Made by a program: the position numbers and the translations under genes. Positions 55,514-63,885 of a stretch of 64,000 bases of DNA are shown in pieces. This stretch comes from an uncultured Thalassotalea sp. GTDB taxonomy: Bacteria; Pseudomonadota; Gammaproteobacteria; Enterobacterales; Alteromonadaceae. Every line of letters begins with the position of its first letter. Positions within the stretch are counted from its first letter, which is position 1. The notes beneath the pieces were generated by a model. That model did not search any database, had not been told where the DNA came from, and was given only the letters and a program-made list of their open reading frames with translations. Where the stretch lies: contig CANLNK010000007.1 of assembly GCA_947492575.1 (NCBI GenBank), positions 124,001-188,000 on the forward strand. The letters run 5' to 3'.

Positions 55514-56026
55514 ATGAAAAAGACAATAAAAATAGATGGTTATAATAAGAAGATACTCGCGACGCTGCATTTGCAAGCAGATTTAACCAATGTGGAACTT
55601 GCTGAAAAAGTAAATTTATCTCCCAGTGCCTGCTTTCAAAGAGTTAAGGCATTAAAGGAAGCTGGCTACTTTCGTACCTTTCATGCAGATGTTAACCTAG
55701 AACAGATTTGCGAACATATTTTAGCCTATGTCGAATTTACCTTAGAAGATAACAGTGCGCCCACCTGCCGAAAGTTCTTATCTACAATAAATGAAATTCC
55801 AGAAATAATGGATTGTATGAAAGTTAGTGGTGATATTGACTATATCTCTTTGTGTTGTTTCCCTAATATAGCCTCCCTTAATAAGGTCTGTGATGAATTA
55901 ACCGATAATGCTTCGCTATCTATTAAACGGCTAAGTACGCGTGTGGTATTAGAGCGAAGTAAATTTTTCCTAGGTTACCCATTAGAGCAACTGAAATGGT
56001 TTGCGGAGCATGAGGTTGCAGAGTAG
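55514..56026 (+). CDS. Lrp/AsnC-family transcriptional regulator
   Basis: A 170-residue regulator. The N-terminal HTH (about 7–65) reads IDGYNKKILATLHLQADLTNVELAEKVNLSPSACFQRVKALKEAGYF, and the RAM/AsnC effector domain (about 70–150) has ILAYVEFTLED and MDCMKVSGDIDYISLCCF. Such proteins sense amino acids or related small molecules and often control the divergent gene. Its targets are probably the receptor–permease–DUF917 series through the 37-bp palindrome. ATG 55514 lacks a strong Shine–Dalgarno (AGCAAAAGT). Confidence 0.9.
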   Translation: MKKTIKIDGYNKKILATLHLQADLTNVELAEKVNLSPSACFQRVKALKEAGYFRTFHADVNLEQICEHILAYVEFTLEDNSAPTCRKFLSTINEIPEIMDCMKVSGDIDYISLCCFPNIASLNKVCDELTDNASLSIKRLSTRVVLERSKFFLGYPLEQLKWFAEHEVAE

Positions 56027-56271
56027 TTATATGACCTTCACTCAGGCAAAATCTAATTTAAGTACGCTTTAAAGTTTTTGGAATTAATTAATCTTACGTC
56101 CGATTTTTGGGCCTTAAATGTAATTTTAACATTTAGTCACAGACAGCTTTTTCGCTCATAGCTGTCTGTCAGGTAAATTCTAAACTTATTGGTTCAAACT
56201 GCCAGATCAGATACGAACTAGTACAATTTATCTTCTACAAGATATCTGACCTGCACAATTAAACTTATTCG

Positions 56272-57033
56272 TTATGAGTCGATATCAACTTCACCTTCGA
56301 TATCGCCAATTGATAAGCTACCTGAACCTGAATCGATAATTTTAAGCGAGCCCGCACGGCTTACATCGATGCCACCTGAGCCGTCGTCAATTGTCACTTT
56401 ACCCGACACATCTCTGACGGTAAGTTCGCCCGAGCCGTCTTCAATATCAACGTCGCCCGTTACCTTGTGCACTGTTAAACTGCCAGAGCCATCGTTAAGT
56501 TCAAGGTTGCCTTCAACACCTTTTACATAAAGCTCACCTGAACCGTCATCAATACGAACATCACCTTTTACGTTTTCTATACGGGTTACACCTGAACCGT
56601 CGTCTAACTGCAGTTCGTTATTGATGTTTGAAATTCTTATCTCGCCTGAGCCATCATCTACATCTAGCATTAATCCTGCTGGCATAGTGATTGTTAGATC
56701 AATAGTGGGTGAAGAGCCTTTCCAATAGCCCATGTGAGAGTTGTGCTTTGCCACTAAACGCGCTTTACTGCCAGAGCTATCCAGCTCAAGAATGTAGTCT
56801 CTGTCATCTGTTGTACGGATATCAGCTTGCACCTTAATTTCGGTTGCTGACTCGTCACCGTTTATGATCAGAGAGCCAGCACCTGCTTCAATATCAAACT
56901 TAGACAATGAACTTGCATCTATTGATAGGCTTTCTTCTAATCTGACATTTGCACTTTGTGCATTAACGTTAATAACGCAGCCACTTAACGCGATAGCTAG
57001 TGCTGATAGAGAAAGTAATTTTGCTGTCTTCAT
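56272..57033 (-). CDS. Lipoprotein with seven 18-residue DGSG repeats (DUF4097-like beta-solenoid)
   Basis: A 253-residue lipoprotein: signal peptide with lipobox LSGC (C19), then a domain (about 30–120) resembling the DUF4097 adhesin-like fold (SKFDIEAGAGSLIINGDE). From residue 124 onward a repeat with DxGSG at 126, 144, 162, 180, 198, 216 and 234 has an exact 18-residue period (for example DDGSGELYVKGVEGNLEL). This strongly suggests a right-handed beta-helix with an Asp-Gly-rich edge, perhaps binding calcium. The function is unknown. It lies between the AsnC regulator and the hydroxyproline dehydratase, with its own flanking gaps. Confidence 0.8.
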   Translation of the reverse strand: MKTAKLLSLSALAIALSGCVINVNAQSANVRLEESLSIDASSLSKFDIEAGAGSLIINGDESATEIKVQADIRTTDDRDYILELDSSGSKARLVAKHNSHMGYWKGSSPTIDLTITMPAGLMLDVDDGSGEIRISNINNELQLDDGSGVTRIENVKGDVRIDDGSGELYVKGVEGNLELNDGSGSLTVHKVTGDVDIEDGSGELTVRDVSGKVTIDDGSGGIDVSRAGSLKIIDSGSGSLSIGDIEGEVDIDS

Positions 57034-57236
57034 TATAATTATTCCATGTTCATTTAGTTATTGACCTATTTGACCTAGTACAATCAATTATAACACCAAC
57101 TTTTAATTTATTGATAAATAAGCCTTTTGTTTTAATCGATGGTGAAGTAATGGTCATCTTTACCAATAGTTAGTCGTTATTCTAATAAAAATGGTTTAAA
57201 TGAATATCTTTTATTTTCATATTCTAGTGCAGCGTT

Positions 57237-58295
57237 TTACCTAAAAATAAAACCGTCTTTCTGAGGATCTTCCTCGTCAATGAGAAATTGATGGACACCT
57301 GTAATGTAAGCACTGCCAGATACTCTAGGAATAACGCCCTGACTGCTACCGGTAGAAGCTTTACCGTCGGAACTTTCGATATCGATTGTTGATACTGCTG
57401 AAACTGTCATACGACTACTGATAATACTCTCTATGGTGAGCGTTTCATTTAGCGAGGCCTCTCCTTTGTGGTGAATTAGTGCAATCCGGGCACTTACGCC
57501 AGTACCTGTAGGTGAGCGGTCAACTTCACCATCAGCGAAGATACAGACATGGCGTGAATGACTATTACTGTCAGTAACTTTGTTTGAGGTAAAAATGGTA
57601 CCGTACAAAAAGCTTAAATCATCATGATTTGGATGTGTTATTTGATAGCTTGCTGCCACGGTATGTTTGACGGCACGACCCAGAGTAATTAATTGTTCGA
57701 CGTTCTCTGGGCTACAATCAATGCCATGCGCATCCGCATCAACAAAGGCATAGTAGGCACCGCCAAATGCTATATCGTAGTTAACGGCACCAAAACCATC
57801 GATGTCAGCGATCAAATTTATTGCTTCAGCAAAAGAAGGAACGCAATCAAAGTGAACTTTAGGTTTGCCGGCTTGTTTACTTGCGTAGGCAGTAATTTTA
57901 CCCGCTGGTGCATCGATGAATAGGGTCTTAGTTTCACCTTCATCAACTTCAATATCTTGACATTCAATGGCTGCAGAAACAGTTGCGATAATCGCATGAC
58001 CACACATACTCGAGTAGCCTTCGTTATGCATAAAAAGCACGCCGAAAGTTGAATCCGGCGCTACCGGTTCGGTGATGATTGCACCGTACATATCGGCATG
58101 GCCACGGGGTTCAAACATTAACACCTTGCGCAGGTGATCAAGATGTTTAGTGACATACTGGCGCTTTTCCAAAATTGTTTCCCCAGGAATATCGGGATAG
58201 CCGGATGTCACGATGCGAAGCGGTTCGCCTTCTGTGTGCGCGTCTAGTGTAGTCAAAGACATATACTTGTGGTTAGTGGGTAAGGCAAACTTCAT
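57237..58295 (-). CDS. trans-3-hydroxy-L-proline dehydratase (proline racemase family)
   Basis: A 352-residue proline racemase-superfamily protein. The first catalytic site is Cys ([10 protein letters not shown]98) but the second is Thr ([14 protein letters not shown]263) instead of Cys. The Cys/Thr pair is the known mark of trans-3-hydroxy-L-proline dehydratase (as in human L3HYPDH), whereas racemases and 4-hydroxyproline epimerases have Cys/Cys. The enzyme removes water to give delta1-pyrroline-2-carboxylate. ATG 58295 has GGGAG seven bases before it. It is divergent from the collagenase gene with the TTGTATACAA palindrome between them, and its product fits the reductase encoded at 48.0–49.0 kb. 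Confidence 0.9.
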   Translation of the reverse strand: MKFALPTNHKYMSLTTLDAHTEGEPLRIVTSGYPDIPGETILEKRQYVTKHLDHLRKVLMFEPRGHADMYGAIITEPVAPDSTFGVLFMHNEGYSSMCGHAIIATVSAAIECQDIEVDEGETKTLFIDAPAGKITAYASKQAGKPKVHFDCVPSFAEAINLIADIDGFGAVNYDIAFGGAYYAFVDADAHGIDCSPENVEQLITLGRAVKHTVAASYQITHPNHDDLSFLYGTIFTSNKVTDSNSHSRHVCIFADGEVDRSPTGTGVSARIALIHHKGEASLNETLTIESIISSRMTVSAVSTIDIESSDGKASTGSSQGVIPRVSGSAYITGVHQFLIDEEDPQKDGFIFR

Positions 58296-58407
58296 TCTTA
58301 TACTCCCATGTTTCCTGCTTGAGTGAGTTTGACGACTATCGTTTACGCTAACAAGCTGTTCATTTAACTCAAACTCATTTCAGTTTGGTGTTTGCTATTA
58401 AAATTAA

Positions 58408-58423
58408 ATATTGTATACAATAT
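58408..58423. promoter_or_regulatory. ATATTGTATACAATAT operator-like palindrome (site 2)
   Basis: Perfect 16-bp palindrome containing TTGTATACAA (58411–58420), roughly midway between the divergent dehydratase (113 bp) and collagenase (123 bp) starts. The same core lies on the peptide transporter promoter at 46116. A shared regulator is inferred. Confidence 0.7.
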
Positions 58424-58545
58424 ATCCTTTGTTGTAGGTTATACCAACTTGTACTGGCTCGCAACAACGGACAATCAAGCATATGGCTTAGCAACATAGC
58501 TACGTTTGTATTTAGTGTTGGTGATGATTAAACGTGGGGGGAAGA

Positions 58546-60768
58546 ATGGAAGTAATACATAATGTTATTCGGACGAGTGGAGTAAAAAAACTAAATGCTG
58601 TTTATGATGTAGCGGGTAAATTTAGAACTAAGTTAGGGGCACTGGTTTTGAATGGTTGTTGGGCGAGTTGTTTCGTTGGAGGTTTAACCTTTATTTCAGC
58701 TTGTAGTCAGCTGCCAAGCGATACGAAAATTTCTGAGCAACAAAGTGTTTTATTAGATAGTAGTGGACAAGATAACACTGGGCAAGACAAGAGTGGGCTA
58801 GGCAACGTTACGAAAGTCGCTATAGCTGTCGATAAAACAACGAGCACTAGTACTCAGATTGTTAGTCCGAAAATTCAAGCTATTCTCAACGGTACGGCTG
58901 ATTACTGGCATGCCGACTTTAATCATCATCCACAGCAATTTAGTGATGTACTAATTGCCTTACAACCCATGCTAATTGATAGCACTCTAACGCCTGAGAC
59001 ATTTCAAACCTTAGATAATGGGCTTTATTATCTGCGAGCATACAGTTATTGGGGCGCAACGAAGGATATTGAGGAAACGCAGTGGCTGCTACTTCACGAG
59101 AGCTTATTGAAGCTTGCAGAGTTGCTGTCGCTAACCAATATCTCAGAAAAAGTGCTATCTCAACAAGCTAACATTGGCACTCTCAGCGCTAACCAGTACG
59201 CAAGATTGAAGGAACATTTGTGGGTAGCGCTATATCGCTATTATCCGAATAGGCATGCCAAAACTATATTACCTGAGCATATAGCGATGTTTAGTGAGTT
59301 TGTTAACACCTCTATTAAGGCAATATCTAACGGCGCTACCATTGCAGAACAAAATGCCCGCTCCGATGCACAAGTTACTGCCCAAGTTAATGCTCAGTCA
59401 AGTGATCAGAACGATTTGTCCGTAGCATACGAACAACTTGAACTATACCGTGCTATTGGTTTCCTTGCGTATTACGCTGAGCGAGATGAAAACATTGCTA
59501 AGCTGTTTAATTCAGAGTCAGGCATAGCGTTAAGTCTTCTGAAAAATATTTCAACATTCGACGCTGACAGTTGGCATTTGGCTCATACGTTATGGGGATT
59601 GGCAAATATTCATATTGCTGCAGAGGAAGATCAGAAGAAGGCGTTAGATACCCTTGTTGAACAGCAGTTATTTTCAAGTGGGAAAGCTGATGCTGGGCTA
59701 GACAATACAAGCAAGGAGCGTTGGAATGAGTATAGTGAGGATGACGCTAAGCGCTTATTTACGCTCTATTTAGCAAATTCTCTCCGCACACGCGATCACT
59801 GCGATGAAAGCTTTGCCGACAAGTGTGATATCAAACCTGTAGATGAAGTTCTGCCTGTGAATCATGCCTGTTCTGATTCTTTGTTTATCCGAGCGACTCA
59901 AATGACAACAGAGCAACTTAACAGCTCTTGCCAAAAGTTACTGGGACAGGAGAGCTTTTTTCATTCAACGCTAGCGACAAATGTTGAACCGGTACCTAAT
60001 GACTTTAATGAAAAGCTACGAGTTGTCATTTTTGACAACTACTCAGAGTATAACCGTCACGGTCAGCTGACGTTTAATATATTCACCAATAATGGTGGAA
60101 TGTACATCGAAGGTACACCGAGTGCCGATGTGAACCAAGCAACTTTCTATGCGTTTGAGCACTTTTGGGATCAATCCAAGTTTGGTGTCTGGAACCTTAA
60201 TCACGAATATGTACATTACCTTGATGGCCGTTTTGTAAAATATGGCGGTTTTGGTCATTACCCAGAGAAACTTGTGTGGTGGGCGGAAGGTTTAGCTGAG
60301 TATATTTCTAGGCAAGATGATAATGATGACGCGGTGAAGCTCGCAAGTAAAACTAAAATAGAAGAGTGGCCTTCACTGGCTGACATTTTTGCAACGACTT
60401 ACGATGACGGCACAGATCGCGTTTATCGCTGGAGCTATTTGGCACAACGTTTTATTTTTAGCTTCTACCCAGAGCAAGGGCGCGCTATGAGCAAATACTT
60501 GAAGCGCGATTACTTTGATGGCTATGTGAAGGTGTTGGACGAGGTTGCCAAGCAACATCAAGCAGAATTTACAGAATGGCTGAAAAATGAGGTGGAAAGC
60601 TATAAACGAAACAGTGCTGCCAAAAATGCCACTGAAAAAGTCTCGCCAAAACAAGATGCTGTTAAGAAGTCACCGAGCTATTTATACCGTTACCTTTACA
60701 GGGACTATTTAAGACCTTCGCACTTACCAATTAATAAATCTCATCAACATTTCGAATATTGGGGTTAG
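58546..60768 (+). CDS. Peptidase M9 microbial collagenase, probable lipoprotein
   Basis: A 740-residue zinc metalloprotease of the M9 collagenase family. The zinc site is HEYVHYLDGRF (H553, E554, H557) with the third ligand probably E581 in WWAEGLAEY; GMYIEGTP and YRWSYLAQRFIFSFYP are also typical. An M9 N-terminal (activator) domain covers about 110–400. There are no C-terminal PKD or collagen-binding domains. The N-terminus has a long positively charged region, a hydrophobic segment and lipobox ISAC, so membrane anchoring is likely. A GTG at 58534 also opens the frame; ATG 58546 is preferred because GGGGGGAAG precedes it. A Gly/Gln/Asp-rich linker follows the lipobox. It is divergent from the hydroxyproline dehydratase. 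Confidence 0.88.
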   Translation: MEVIHNVIRTSGVKKLNAVYDVAGKFRTKLGALVLNGCWASCFVGGLTFISACSQLPSDTKISEQQSVLLDSSGQDNTGQDKSGLGNVTKVAIAVDKTTSTSTQIVSPKIQAILNGTADYWHADFNHHPQQFSDVLIALQPMLIDSTLTPETFQTLDNGLYYLRAYSYWGATKDIEETQWLLLHESLLKLAELLSLTNISEKVLSQQANIGTLSANQYARLKEHLWVALYRYYPNRHAKTILPEHIAMFSEFVNTSIKAISNGATIAEQNARSDAQVTAQVNAQSSDQNDLSVAYEQLELYRAIGFLAYYAERDENIAKLFNSESGIALSLLKNISTFDADSWHLAHTLWGLANIHIAAEEDQKKALDTLVEQQLFSSGKADAGLDNTSKERWNEYSEDDAKRLFTLYLANSLRTRDHCDESFADKCDIKPVDEVLPVNHACSDSLFIRATQMTTEQLNSSCQKLLGQESFFHSTLATNVEPVPNDFNEKLRVVIFDNYSEYNRHGQLTFNIFTNNGGMYIEGTPSADVNQATFYAFEHFWDQSKFGVWNLNHEYVHYLDGRFVKYGGFGHYPEKLVWWAEGLAEYISRQDDNDDAVKLASKTKIEEWPSLADIFATTYDDGTDRVYRWSYLAQRFIFSFYPEQGRAMSKYLKRDYFDGYVKVLDEVAKQHQAEFTEWLKNEVESYKRNSAAKNATEKVSPKQDAVKKSPSYLYRYLYRDYLRPSHLPINKSHQHFEYWG

Positions 60769-60934
60769 TTTTTCTAACCTCATCGACACATTGCATTAGC
60801 AACGGAACACTATTCAATAGAAAGCCCCGTAATAAGTTATACAATGTTGTGCTAGTGCGGGCTCAATAGACATCGCATTCTCAATAGAAACTCTGTTAAG
60901 CTACGAGTTTAGTATAATTTTTAACGGTTTAGGT

Positions 60935-62344
60935 ATGATAGAGCAGTGGGTAGGCCTGATTAATGGCTATTTGTGGGGCAGCGTTTTAATTTATTTGCTG
61001 ACAGGTTGCGGCATTTGGTTCAGCTGGCGCTTACGCCTGATTCAAATGCGTCACTTTACTCATATGTTTACCTTGTTGAAGAACAGTCGCAATAAATCAA
61101 CTCACGGTATTTCATCTTTTCAAGCGTTGTGTACTTCACTCGCTGCACGTGTGGGTACAGGTAACCTGATGGGGGTTGCTGTTGCTATTACCTTAGGTGG
61201 GCCCGGTGCAATATTTTGGATGTGGATTATTGCGTTTTTCGGTATGGCGACAGCCTATGCCGAGAGTGCACTAGGCCAGCTCTATAAAGAAAAAGATAGC
61301 AATAACAACTATCGCGGTGGACCAGCATATTATATGAAAAAGGGCGTTAAGAGCCCGAAATTAGCGATCGCTTTTTCACTGTGTTTATTCTTCGGCTACG
61401 GCTTCGTGTTTAGCTCAGTACAAGCTAATTCAATTACTGACGCGTTCCAAGGATCTTTTGGAATCGACCCTATGATCACGGGCGTAGTCATTACCTTGCT
61501 TGCGGGCTTTATCATTATGGGCGGATTACGCAATATAGCTCGATTTGCTGAACTTGCGGTTCCTTTTATGGGGATTGCCTATGTGTTGGTAGCACTCGTT
61601 GTTATCGGCATCAATATTGACAAAATCCCTGGTATCATTGCCGATATTGTTACTTCAGCTTTTGGCTTAAAAGAAGCGGGAGGAGGCCTCGTTGGCGCAG
61701 CTATTGTTCAGGGCGTTCAACGCGGCCTTTACTCAAATGAAGCGGGTATGGGTAGCTCGCCAAATGCAGCTGCCGCAGCTGAGCCAAACCCTCCACATCC
61801 GGCTTCACAAGGGTATATGCAGTCTTTAGCTGTCTTCTTTGACACTATGATCATTTGTTCGTGCACTGCTTTTATTATTTTACTTGCTGACGGTAGTGGT
61901 GATACTGCAATGGGTATTCAAATGACCCAGCAAGCCTTGTCTCAACAAGTAGGTGGTTGGGGAGCTGAGTTTATTACGTTAGCAATATTGCTGTTTGGTT
62001 TTACTTCTATCGTTGCCAACTATGCCTACGCCGATAATAACTTGAAATACTTGAACCTAGATAACTTGTTAGGTCGTTGGTTCTTACGAATAGGCTTTTT
62101 GGCTATGCTCATCTTTGGTTCGTCAGCGTCATTGCCAGAAGTTATTGCGCTTGCCGATATGTCGACTGGGCTTATGACGGTACTTAATGTTACCGCCTTA
62201 CTTTTATTGTCTAAAGTGGTTGTAGGGATTAGCAAAGACTATCAAAAGCAACTTGATAAAGGTGAGTTGCCTAGCTACGAAGTTGATGAAGAAACAGAAC
62301 GCTCATTAGGCCTAACTAAAGGTATTTGGCGCCAAAGCAAATAA
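60935..62344 (+). CDS. Alanine/glycine:cation symporter (AGCS family)
   Basis: A 469-residue Na+/amino acid symporter with about 11 membrane helices. Family marks are ISSFQALCTSLAARVGTGNLMGVAVAITLGGPGAIFWMW, TAYAESALGQLYKEKD, YRGGPAYYMKKG and SNEAGMGSSPNAAAAAEPNPPHPASQG. AGCS proteins import glycine and alanine (AlsT/DagA-like). It starts 166 bp after the collagenase on the same strand; glycine makes up a third of collagen, so co-use is plausible. A degenerate TATACAAT half-site lies at 60838–60845 but is not a full operator. Confidence 0.92.
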   Translation: MIEQWVGLINGYLWGSVLIYLLTGCGIWFSWRLRLIQMRHFTHMFTLLKNSRNKSTHGISSFQALCTSLAARVGTGNLMGVAVAITLGGPGAIFWMWIIAFFGMATAYAESALGQLYKEKDSNNNYRGGPAYYMKKGVKSPKLAIAFSLCLFFGYGFVFSSVQANSITDAFQGSFGIDPMITGVVITLLAGFIIMGGLRNIARFAELAVPFMGIAYVLVALVVIGINIDKIPGIIADIVTSAFGLKEAGGGLVGAAIVQGVQRGLYSNEAGMGSSPNAAAAAEPNPPHPASQGYMQSLAVFFDTMIICSCTAFIILLADGSGDTAMGIQMTQQALSQQVGGWGAEFITLAILLFGFTSIVANYAYADNNLKYLNLDNLLGRWFLRIGFLAMLIFGSSASLPEVIALADMSTGLMTVLNVTALLLLSKVVVGISKDYQKQLDKGELPSYEVDEETERSLGLTKGIWRQSK

Positions 62345-62442
62345 TCTAGCTGCCCATTTTAATCCACAGGGAAGTACGCAAGTATTTCTCCTGTGCGGTT
62401 TTCCTGTATAATCGCGCCCTGTTTTTTGATTAGGTGTGAATT

Positions 62443-63786
62443 ATGAGTGTTGATGCAATAGGTTTGTCTGAAGGATTATTGAAGGCGGTAAAGCAGTGTG
62501 GCTATAAGCAGCTTACGCCGATTCAGCAGCAAGCTATTCCTGTAATTCGCACAGGTACCGATCTGCTCGCCAGCGCTCAAACGGGTACCGGTAAAACCGC
62601 AGCATTTACCCTGCCGATTCTTGATAAATTAGCTCACCAAGTGAAAGCAGGTGAGCCGATACTCAGAGCACTTATTCTCACACCTACTCGTGAATTAGCC
62701 ATTCAAGTTGCTGATAATATTCGTCAATATAGCCAGTTTCTGCCAATTAAGTCGGGCGTTATTTATGGTGGCGCCGGTATGGCAGGTCAGGAAAAAATAT
62801 TGAAAGAGGGTGTTGATATCCTTGTCGCTACGCCTGGTCGATTATTGGAGCATATGCAGCTTCGCAACGTTTCTTTAGCGCAAGTAAAATACATGGTGCT
62901 TGATGAAGCCGATCGCATGCTAGATATGGGCTTTTTAAACGACATTGAGCGTATCACCGCACAAATTAAGCACAAGTACCAAACATTAATGTTTAGTGCA
63001 ACCTTCTCGAACAAAGTAAAAACACTTGCTAATCAAATTCTCTACACGCCGAAAACTATCGAAGTAGCCAAGCAAAACTCGACGTCTGGTAAGGTAAAAC
63101 AAGCGGTTTACTGGGTATCTGAAGAGAGAAAGCGTGAATTGTTGTCTGAGATAATTGGCGTCAATAATTGGCATCAAGTGATGGTGTTTGCGGGTACGCG
63201 TGAAAGTGCTAACCAACTAGCAAAAGAGTTAAAGCTCGACGGTATTAAAACAGCACTGTGCCATGGTGAGCGTTCGCAAGGTGCTCGTAACAAAGCCTTA
63301 GAGCAATTTGTTGCTGGTGAGGTACGTGTACTAGTAGCAACTGATGTTGCAGCGCGAGGTCTTGATATTCCAAACTTACCGTATGTGGTGAACTTCCATT
63401 TACCTTTCTTAGCAGAGGACTATGTACATCGTGTCGGTAGAACAGGACGAGCGGGCAAGAATGGAACAGCCATTTCACTGGTTAGCCCTAAAGATGAAAA
63501 ATTCTTGGGTAATATCGAACAGCTTATTGGTCGTAAATTTGAAAAAATCGTCTTGCCTGGTTATGAAATGACGGAAAAAGAGTACGATGCAAGTAAGCAA
63601 CATGTCATTGAGGCAGCCAAGAAAAACCGCTACCAGTCGACTCAAGATAAAAATCGCGCAGTTGCGCAAAAGCGAGCAGCCAAAAGTGGTAATGCTGGTA
63701 AATTAGCTAAAGCAGCAGGTAAAGCGAAGAAAGCTGTAAAATCGACCAAAGCTAAGAAAGCCAAAAAGGCCAAGTTAAAAAGATAA
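62443..63786 (+). CDS. rhlE: DEAD-box RNA helicase, RhlE type
   Basis: A 447-residue DEAD-box helicase. Q motif GYKQLTPIQQQAIP, Walker A AQTGTGKTAAF, PTRELA, TPGRLLEH, DEAD in VLDEADRMLDMGF, SAT (FSATFS) and HRVGRTGRAG are all intact. The C-terminal tail (about 395–447) is Lys/Ala-rich and basic, suited to RNA binding. RhlE-like helicases assist ribosome assembly and RNA turnover, often in cold conditions. The gene is preceded by about 100 bp with a plausible promoter (TATAAT at 62406–62411). Confidence 0.92.
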   Translation: MSVDAIGLSEGLLKAVKQCGYKQLTPIQQQAIPVIRTGTDLLASAQTGTGKTAAFTLPILDKLAHQVKAGEPILRALILTPTRELAIQVADNIRQYSQFLPIKSGVIYGGAGMAGQEKILKEGVDILVATPGRLLEHMQLRNVSLAQVKYMVLDEADRMLDMGFLNDIERITAQIKHKYQTLMFSATFSNKVKTLANQILYTPKTIEVAKQNSTSGKVKQAVYWVSEERKRELLSEIIGVNNWHQVMVFAGTRESANQLAKELKLDGIKTALCHGERSQGARNKALEQFVAGEVRVLVATDVAARGLDIPNLPYVVNFHLPFLAEDYVHRVGRTGRAGKNGTAISLVSPKDEKFLGNIEQLIGRKFEKIVLPGYEMTEKEYDASKQHVIEAAKKNRYQSTQDKNRAVAQKRAAKSGNAGKLAKAAGKAKKAVKSTKAKKAKKAKLKR

Positions 63787-63885
63787 GTAAAAAGATAGGC
63801 TAATAAATATAAATTAAGAAAGTAAGACGCCGTTAAACAATCTATAGTCACAAAACCAGAAGGGCGCTCATTCGCTAACTCACTG

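Noticed and set aside
57237-58295. Proline racemase or 4-hydroxyproline 2-epimerase
   Set aside because: Those have Cys at both catalytic positions; here the second is Thr (T263), which marks trans-3-hydroxyproline dehydratase.
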